Of a DNA stretch of 16,841 bases, positions 12,192 through 16,841 are shown one piece after another. The stretch covers positions 1 through 16,841 of the forward strand of contig DASSDL010000106.1 in NCBI GenBank assembly GCA_035697145.1, given 5' to 3'. Position 1 is the first letter of the stretch. Every line of letters starts with the position of its first letter. The DNA comes from DASQUK01 sp035697145. Its GTDB lineage: Bacteria; Actinomycetota; Acidimicrobiia; Acidimicrobiales; VFJN01. The position numbers and the translations under genes were made by a program. The notes beneath the pieces are model-generated. The model saw only the letters and a list, made by a program, of their open reading frames with translations. It was not told the DNA's origin and made no database searches.

Positions 12192-14621
12192 CTACAGCTC
12201 CTCGTTGCGCTGCATCTGCTGGAACGTGATCCAGCCGGGGAGCATGGGGAGCCAGTACGTGGCCAGGCGGAAGGTGAGGACCGACGACACCGCGGCGCTG
12301 TCGGCCATGCCGTAGCCCGACAGGGCCGCGACCAGCGCCGCCTCCACCGCACCGAGCCCTCCGGGCGTCGGCGTCGCCGACCCGATGGCAGCGGCGATGA
12401 GGTAGGCGGCGCCGACCTCCGGGAAGCTGACGCCGCCCCCGAACGCCGCCACTGCGGCCATCAGCGTGAGGATGAACGCGAATGTGATGCCGAGGGCGCC
12501 GCCCAGCAGCGCCAGCACCCGCCACGGGTCGGTCACGACGTCGGCCAGCGACGACCCCGCCGTGCGCAGGTAGCCCAGCAGCGGCGGAAGGACCCGGCGG
12601 CGGAGGGCGGGCACCAGACCCACGATCAGGCCGCTGACGGCGCCGCCGATGGCTATCACCACCAGCCAGATGTTGGTGTCGGGCAGCGAAAAGCCCGGGC
12701 CGCGGGTGCCGGCCCAGGCGATGAAGGCGGCCATGAGCGACAGGTGGACGACGAGTCCGACCAGGGCGTTGAGCCCCACGGCCGCCCCGGCGGCCGCCGT
12801 GTCGACGCCGGCGCGCTGCAGGAAGCGGATGCCGACCGCCAGCGTGCCCGTGTTGGCGGGCGCAATGCGCCCCACGAAGGCCGACGCCACCTGCATGCGC
12901 ACGGTGGCCAGATAGGGGATCGGCTGCGGCACCGATCCGAGGAGCGACAGCGCCGCCGCGAAGAACGTCGCCGCGGCCCCGGCGAGGATCGGCACGAGCC
13001 ACCACCAGTTGGCTCGCGACGCCGCCTCGGCGGTCTCGCCCACGTCGGCCAGCTGGGGCAGCAGGAAGTAGAAGCCGCCCGCCAGGGCCAGGATCGACAC
13101 CGCCGTCCGGGGCCGTACCCGCTCGAGCCGGGCCAGCGGGGCCGGCTCGACGCCAGTGGCGTTCCGCACCGCCTCCTGCAGGGCGTCGAGCACCTCCCGG
13201 TTGCCACGCAGACTTCGCCTGGTCGGCGCCGGTAGCGCCAGCGGCTGCAGGTACGGCACCGCGGCCACGACCGCCTTGGGGCCCAGGGACTCCACAGCCA
13301 CGGCCACGGCCTCGTCGGCGCCCACGCGCAAGGCGGTGTCGACCAGCAGCTGCGCGCGATCCAGGGCGAGGTCGCGGTCAGAAGCCGCCAGCCGGGCGGC
13401 GTCGAACTCGGACATGGCCACGTCACCGGTTGCGGTCACGCTCACCACTCCCAGCCCGAGCGCCCGATGCGCGATGCGCTGGCGATGCAGCGCCGCCACC
13501 TGGCGCCAGATCCTCCGCAGCAGCGGGCGGTCCGACCTCGCGGTGGGCAGCGCCGACACCGCCGTCGCGCCGGCGAGGCGTTCCTCCAGCAGGCCGACCG
13601 AGCCCGCCGACGAGGCGACGACGCTCCGCACCGCCGGCACGCGGACCCCGGCCGCGCTGGCCATCGTCTGGGCGAGCGCCTCGTGCTCGATGCGTCGTTG
13701 GACCGTGGCATAGGGCTCGTCGACCTGGGACGTTCGTAATCGGAGGGTGCGCCAGGCCTGCTCCAGCCGCTCGGACGAGCGGTCCGTCCTCGTCCGCACC
13801 CGCAGCAGCAGCTTCTCGCCGTCGGCGAGGTCGACGGCGTACCGGAGCGGCGTGTCTCCCGCCAGCTGTTCGATGCGCACGGGATCAGCAACCGGGCGGA
13901 GCATGGAGATCAGCTCGTCGGCGTCGGGGTCGGCGCTCTCGGTGCCGAACGCCAGCAGCGCCAGGTACCCCACCGCCATGCCGAGCGCCACCGCGATGAC
14001 GATGTCGAGCGGTGGTTCGCTGGACGAGACCACCCGGAACAGGATGAGCAGTCCCACCCCGAACCACAGGACGCGGCGCCATTGCGGCGACAGCCGGGGC
14101 GAGGCGATCACGACGAAGGCGACGACGGCAGCGATGAGCGGGGAGGTGGCGAACTCGGGATCGGTGAGCTCGATGACCTGGTCGGTGTTGGGATCGACGG
14201 CGGCCACGACGCCCCGGTCGGCCAGCAGGCCGCTCAGCCAGTTCATGGCCGCGACGGCGGTCAGCCCACCGAGGATGAGGGCGCCCGCCTGCCGGTAGCG
14301 CCGGAGCAGGGCCAGGAAGACCACGGTCACGACCGGCACGATCGTGGCCGAGACCACCGCCACCGCCGCCAGAACGTCGGCGAACGGCTCGGGCACGCGT
14401 TCGTACACGTCGACGATGTCCGCTTCGGCGCCGCCGATCGTGTTGCGGGCGAGAATGGCGATCAGCACGCCCCCGGCCAGCAGCACCAGGGAAGCGAGCA
14501 GGCGCACGATGTCGGCCTGGTAGCGAACGCGCTGGCGGGGCGCCACCGCCACGGCGACGTGGCGGGAATCGCCCGCCTGGTCGGTCGCTACCGCCTCCGA
14601 CGTGCGCTGCACGCTGGTCAT
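12192..14621 (-). CDS. Flippase-like/LPG-synthase transmembrane (UPF0104) protein with internal degenerate kinase domain
   Basis: An 809-residue membrane protein in three parts. Residues about 39-226 hold five or six hydrophobic segments. Residues about 240-440 are soluble and kinase-like: VDLADGEKLLLRV, a GVRVPAV...LLEERLAG hinge and LHRQRIAHRALGLGV. The catalytic HRD is HRA (Ala387) and the DFG position reads EFD (405-407), so phosphotransfer is unlikely. Residues about 505-800 form the polytopic domain shared with lysylphosphatidylglycerol synthases and UPF0104/flippase-like proteins, with RIAPANTGTLAVG near 585 and PTPGGLGAVEAAL at 751-763. No soluble LPG-synthetase catalytic domain is present, so the role is probably lipid or polyprenyl-linked substrate transport or sensing. 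The ATG at 14621 was chosen as the start; upstream residues are unlike the family. The ribosome-binding site is weak, and TAGCGT at 14651-14656 is a possible -10 box. Confidence 0.85.
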   Translation of the reverse strand: MTSVQRTSEAVATDQAGDSRHVAVAVAPRQRVRYQADIVRLLASLVLLAGGVLIAILARNTIGGAEADIVDVYERVPEPFADVLAAVAVVSATIVPVVTVVFLALLRRYRQAGALILGGLTAVAAMNWLSGLLADRGVVAAVDPNTDQVIELTDPEFATSPLIAAVVAFVVIASPRLSPQWRRVLWFGVGLLILFRVVSSSEPPLDIVIAVALGMAVGYLALLAFGTESADPDADELISMLRPVADPVRIEQLAGDTPLRYAVDLADGEKLLLRVRTRTDRSSERLEQAWRTLRLRTSQVDEPYATVQRRIEHEALAQTMASAAGVRVPAVRSVVASSAGSVGLLEERLAGATAVSALPTARSDRPLLRRIWRQVAALHRQRIAHRALGLGVVSVTATGDVAMSEFDAARLAASDRDLALDRAQLLVDTALRVGADEAVAVAVESLGPKAVVAAVPYLQPLALPAPTRRSLRGNREVLDALQEAVRNATGVEPAPLARLERVRPRTAVSILALAGGFYFLLPQLADVGETAEAASRANWWWLVPILAGAAATFFAAALSLLGSVPQPIPYLATVRMQVASAFVGRIAPANTGTLAVGIRFLQRAGVDTAAAGAAVGLNALVGLVVHLSLMAAFIAWAGTRGPGFSLPDTNIWLVVIAIGGAVSGLIVGLVPALRRRVLPPLLGYLRTAGSSLADVVTDPWRVLALLGGALGITFAFILTLMAAVAAFGGGVSFPEVGAAYLIAAAIGSATPTPGGLGAVEAALVAALSGYGMADSAAVSSVLTFRLATYWLPMLPGWITFQQMQRNEEL

Positions 14622-14754
14622 CCTGGCACGACGGGGTCGCGAAGCCCGCGACGCTACGGTGCATCCCCCGGATCGCGCACTGCGCGGGTCGCCACGGGCC
14701 GCAGGTCCGGCCCAACACGGGCGCACCTGGCGGTCGCGGAGGGGCCCTGCGGGA
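14622..14754. other. Intergenic leader of the UPF0104 gene
   Basis: These 133 bases lie between the peroxiredoxin stop and the start of the downstream UPF0104 gene on the same strand. They contain a 6-bp perfect hairpin (GTCGCG 14636-14641, CGCGAC 14647-14652) just upstream of the start, and on the minus strand a TAGCGT box at 14651-14656. No gene is visible. Confidence 0.35.
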
Positions 14755-15237
14755 TCAGAGCTTGGCCAACACCGATTCGGCGGAGCTGACGTCGAGGCCG
14801 GGGTTGGGCTCGACCATCAGCTCGGTCACAACCCCGTCGTCGATGATGACGGCGTAGCGCTGCGAGCGGGTGCCCAGCCCGAAACCGGAGCCGTCCAGCG
14901 TCAGCCCGACCTCGGCGGTGAAGTCGCCGTTGCCGTCCGCCAGCATCGTGACCTTGTCGCCGGTGCCCTGGGCCTCGCCCCAGGCGCCCATGACGAAGAC
15001 GTCGTTGACGGCGATGCAGACGATGGTGTCGACGCCCTTGGCCCTGATGTCCTCGGCCCGGAGCACGAAGCCGGGCAGGTGATGTTCGGAACAGGTGGGC
15101 GTGAAGGCGCCGGGCACGGCGAACAACACGACCTTGCCCTTGCCGAGAACCTCTCCGCTCTGTACCGGCGCCACGCCATCGCCTGTCGTGGTCATCAGCT
15201 TGACGTCGGGGATGCGGTCACCGACCGAGATCGCCAT
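14755..15237 (-). CDS. Peroxiredoxin, Prx5 type (glutaredoxin/thiol-dependent)
   Basis: A 160-residue peroxiredoxin that reduces peroxides. VVLFAVPGAFTPTCSEHHLPGF carries the PxxxTxxC active site with peroxidatic Cys49; VDTIVCIAVNDVFVMGAWG has the family-typical second Cys (Cys74). MLADGNGDFTAEVGL and GLGTRSQRYAVIIDDGVV complete the Prx5 pattern. Length matches a stand-alone Prx5 with no fused glutaredoxin. The reducing partner is not encoded nearby. The ATG at 15237 is preceded by AGGAGG at a 4-base spacing; an in-frame ATG 39 bases upstream lacks such a site. The protein should be cytoplasmic. Confidence 0.95.
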   Translation of the reverse strand: MAISVGDRIPDVKLMTTTGDGVAPVQSGEVLGKGKVVLFAVPGAFTPTCSEHHLPGFVLRAEDIRAKGVDTIVCIAVNDVFVMGAWGEAQGTGDKVTMLADGNGDFTAEVGLTLDGSGFGLGTRSQRYAVIIDDGVVTELMVEPNPGLDVSSAESVLAKL

Positions 15238-15307
15238 CGATCCTCCTGAGGTTGGAACCCGAACGTCCCGCATCATGCCCCAACCGGCGCCACACGGAAG
15301 AACGCGG

Positions 15308-15348
15308 CATCGCCCCGGCTACCGGCATCCCGGCAGCCGGGGGCGATG
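15308..15348 (-). terminator. Hairpin after the GlsB/YeaQ-like gene
   Basis: CATCGCCCCGGCT (15308-15320) pairs with AGCCGGGGGCGATG (15335-15348) through a 13-bp stem with a single bulged G and a 14-base loop. On the minus strand it begins 10 bases after the stop at 15359. The short T-containing stretch after it (CGTTCTTCC) is a weak tail. Confidence 0.6.
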
Positions 15349-15358
15349 TCCGGAGTGA

Positions 15359-15655
15359 TCAGAAAAAGCGCCGACGCAGGCGCGACCTCGGCCGCCGGGT
15401 GGTGGCGGCGTTGTAGATGACCAGAGCGATGACCGCGCCGATGATCGCCCCCACGACGCCGGACGCCTGCAACCCCCCCTCCTCGAGGTCCTTGTCGAAG
15501 AGGAGGTATCCGAGGAAGCCGCCGATGAATGACCCGATGATCCCGAGCCCGATGGTGCCGGCCACGCCCATTGGGTCACGTCCGGGCACGAGCAACCGGG
15601 CCAGGTAGCCGGCGATCGCACCGATGATGAGCATCCAGATGATGAATCCGAGCAT
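15359..15655 (-). CDS. GlsB/YeaQ/YmgE-family small membrane protein
   Basis: A 98-residue protein with three Gly-rich hydrophobic segments: FIIWMLIIGAIAGYLARLLVPG, GVAGTIGLGIIGSFIGGFLGYLLF and GVVGAIIGAVIALVIYNA. A short KDLEEGG turn lies between the second and third. A basic RRPRSRLRRR tail follows. This is the pattern of the family formerly labelled transglycosylase-associated proteins, small inner-membrane proteins often linked to envelope or general stress; the molecular role is not defined. ATG 15655 is preceded by AGGGAGAG at suitable spacing, while the open frame upstream has no family features. A hairpin follows the stop. Confidence 0.9.
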   Translation of the reverse strand: MLGFIIWMLIIGAIAGYLARLLVPGRDPMGVAGTIGLGIIGSFIGGFLGYLLFDKDLEEGGLQASGVVGAIIGAVIALVIYNAATTRRPRSRLRRRFF

Positions 15656-15808
15656 CTTCTTGCTCTCCCTTTCGGCCGCGGTCCCGACCGCGGTGTCGAG
15701 TGGTTTCGCTCTTATGCGTGCCCCGATCGCAGCACACTGATTCGCTCGCGCTGAGTGGTCGAACAATCACACCCGTTTGCCCACGTCACGCAGGCAAACT
15801 CGTCTCCG
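15656..15808. other. Divergent intergenic region between the GlsB/YeaQ-like and dehydratase genes
   Basis: These 153 bases must drive both genes. On the minus strand AGGGAGAG is the ribosome-binding site of the small membrane gene and CATAAG near 15710 is a weak -10 candidate. On the plus strand no clear -10 box or ribosome-binding site precedes the ATG at 15809; AAACT at 15796-15800 lies 8 nt before it. An in-frame GTG at 15755 is an alternative start for the dehydratase. Confidence 0.35.
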
Positions 15809-16822
15809 ATGCCCAGCGACGCCGCGGCCACCCGGCCATTGCCCGCCGACATGCCCGCGCTCCCCTCTCGCTCGGACATCGAGGCTGCGGCGCAGCGGCT
15901 GGCACCCTGGATCCGGGTGACACCCCTCATCGAGGTCGACGCCGTCGATCTCCAGCTGCCCGACCGGCGCTCGCCCCTGGTCCTCAAGCTGGAGATGCTG
16001 CAGCACGCGGGCTCGTTCAAGGCTCGGGGTGCCCACAACCAGCTGCTGGGCGAGATGCCGCCGGCCGGCGTGGTGGCGGCATCGGGCGGCAACTACGGCG
16101 TAGCGGTGGCCTACGCGGCCCACCGGTTGGGGGTGCCCGCGACCGTGTTCGTGACCGACACCACGGCGCCGGCCAAGCTCGACCGGCTCCGGTCTCTGGG
16201 TGCCACGGTCGAGGTGGTCCCCGGCTACTACGACGAGGCGCTGGCCGCCAGCCACGAGCACGCCGCCGCCACCGGCGCCCGATTCCTTCACGCCTTCGAC
16301 CAACCCGAGATGCTCGAGGGCGCCGGCACGCTGGCCGCCGAGCTGGAACGCCAGGCCGCGGTAGCGGCACCTCCCGATAGCGGGCGGGGAGGGCTCGACC
16401 GGGTCGTCGTCGCCGTCGGTGGCGCCGGGCTGATCGGGGGCGTGGCGTGCTGGTACCGGGGGGCGGTCCGCATCACGGGTGTGGAGACCCGGGGGTGCCG
16501 GGGCCTCGACGCCGCCTGGCGCGCCGGTCGGCCGGTCGACACCGAGGTGTCGGGGCTCGCCGCCGATGCGCTGGGCGCCCGCCGGGTCGGCGAGCTGGGC
16601 TTCGCCGCCGCCCGGGCCTGGGCCGAGGGCGTCGTGGTCGTCGAGGACGCCGACGTGGTCGATGCGCAGCGCCGGCTGTGGCGGGCGCTGCGCCTGGCGA
16701 CCGAGCCGGCGGGGGCCGCGGCGCTGGCCGCGCTGACGACGGGCGCACTGCCGGCCGATCCCGACGAACGCGTCGCCATCGTCTTGTGCGGCGCCAACGT
16801 CGATCCGGGAACGCTCGTCTAG
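15809..16822 (+). CDS. PLP-dependent threonine/serine dehydratase (fold type II)
   Basis: A 337-residue enzyme of the threonine ammonia-lyase/serine dehydratase group. LEMLQHAGSFKARGAHNQL holds the PLP-binding Lys71. ASGGNYGVAVAYAAHRLGVPATVFV is the substrate/cofactor loop, with Tyr where many dehydratases have His (GNH). VVVAVGGAGLIGGV is the phosphate-binding Gly loop, and VLCGANVDP closes the domain. Expected activity is deamination of Thr or Ser to a 2-oxo acid; no C-terminal ACT regulatory domain is present, so a catabolic or racemase-like member is possible. The ATG at 15809 fits the family's length; a GTG at 15755 would add 18 residues unlike the family. Confidence 0.9.
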   Translation: MPSDAAATRPLPADMPALPSRSDIEAAAQRLAPWIRVTPLIEVDAVDLQLPDRRSPLVLKLEMLQHAGSFKARGAHNQLLGEMPPAGVVAASGGNYGVAVAYAAHRLGVPATVFVTDTTAPAKLDRLRSLGATVEVVPGYYDEALAASHEHAAATGARFLHAFDQPEMLEGAGTLAAELERQAAVAAPPDSGRGGLDRVVVAVGGAGLIGGVACWYRGAVRITGVETRGCRGLDAAWRAGRPVDTEVSGLAADALGARRVGELGFAAARAWAEGVVVVEDADVVDAQRRLWRALRLATEPAGAAALAALTTGALPADPDERVAIVLCGANVDPGTLV

Positions 16823-16841
16823 TGCGGTCGTCGATCCGGGA
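16798..16841 (+). repeat. 13-bp direct repeat at the window's right end
   Basis: CGTCGATCCGGGA occurs at 16798-16810, inside the last codons of the dehydratase gene, and again at 16829-16841, the last bases of the window. The copies start 31 bp apart. It may be chance, a short duplication or an assembly-edge effect. Confidence 0.4.

Noticed and set aside
11587..13235. Long open frames on both strands across the phosphoesterase and UPF0104 genes
   Set aside because: They cross a convergent gene boundary and the 12145-12165 hairpin, and show only Arg/Gly/His repeats typical of out-of-frame GC-rich sequence.
12192..14621. Annotation as a bona fide lysylphosphatidylglycerol synthase (MprF)
   Set aside because: Only the membrane domain is shared. 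The soluble aminoacyl-transfer domain that defines the enzyme is absent.
1..16841. CRISPR arrays, tRNA/rRNA genes, insertion sequences or prophage
   Set aside because: No regularly spaced repeats, no cloverleaf-like intergenic sequence, no transposase or integrase motifs and no terminal inverted repeats were seen on either strand.

Overview
The window is a high-GC (about 70% by eye), densely coded chromosomal stretch with strong G/C preference at third codon positions. Gene content (M14 carboxypeptidase, cytosolic GH3 glucosidase, UPF0104 flippase-like protein, Prx5, GlsB/YeaQ protein) and several start codons placed 6-8 nt after a TANNNT -10 box (leaderless style) point to an actinobacterium, perhaps of the Acidimicrobiia. 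The lineage is inference, since no rRNA or marker gene is present. I see no phage, transposon, CRISPR or tRNA, and no gene-free stretch longer than about 300 bases.

Layout, left: the 3' end of a secreted M14-type carboxypeptidase (1-1248, +) ends at a long hairpin facing a small minus-strand membrane protein (1351-1557). Next come a leaderless aminoglycoside-phosphotransferase-fold kinase and an adjacent protein of unknown function (1619-3850, +), then a 43-bp palindrome and a GH3 beta-glucosidase (3942-6494, +). An ABM-type monooxygenase-like protein (6526-6942, +) overlaps tail-to-tail with a DUF429 protein (6873-7598, -).

Middle: the most interesting locus is 7804-10178 (+). It holds a 63-aa, extremely Asp-rich polypeptide, a cupin/JmjC (ROXA-like) oxygenase with a C-terminal PqqD/RRE-like winged helix, and a sucrase/ferredoxin-like [2Fe-2S] protein overlapping the oxygenase by 8 nt. 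The oxygenase frame has no ATG/GTG/TTG between the peptide stop and its first conserved residues. The unit looks like a peptide-modifying oxygenase with a substrate and an electron carrier, and may be an undescribed RiPP-like or Asp-hydroxylation system.

Right: a divergent pair made of a 63-aa membrane protein (-) and a YiiX-type cysteine amidase (+); a DUF4177-like protein and a GNAT acetyltransferase (both -, both leaderless-style); an MJ0936/YfcE-type phosphoesterase (+) with an unclear start; an 809-aa membrane protein (-) joining a hydrophobic N-terminal module, a degenerate kinase and an LPG-synthase/flippase membrane domain; a Prx5 peroxiredoxin (-); a GlsB/YeaQ small membrane protein (-); and a PLP-dependent threonine/serine dehydratase (+) ending 19 nt before the window edge.
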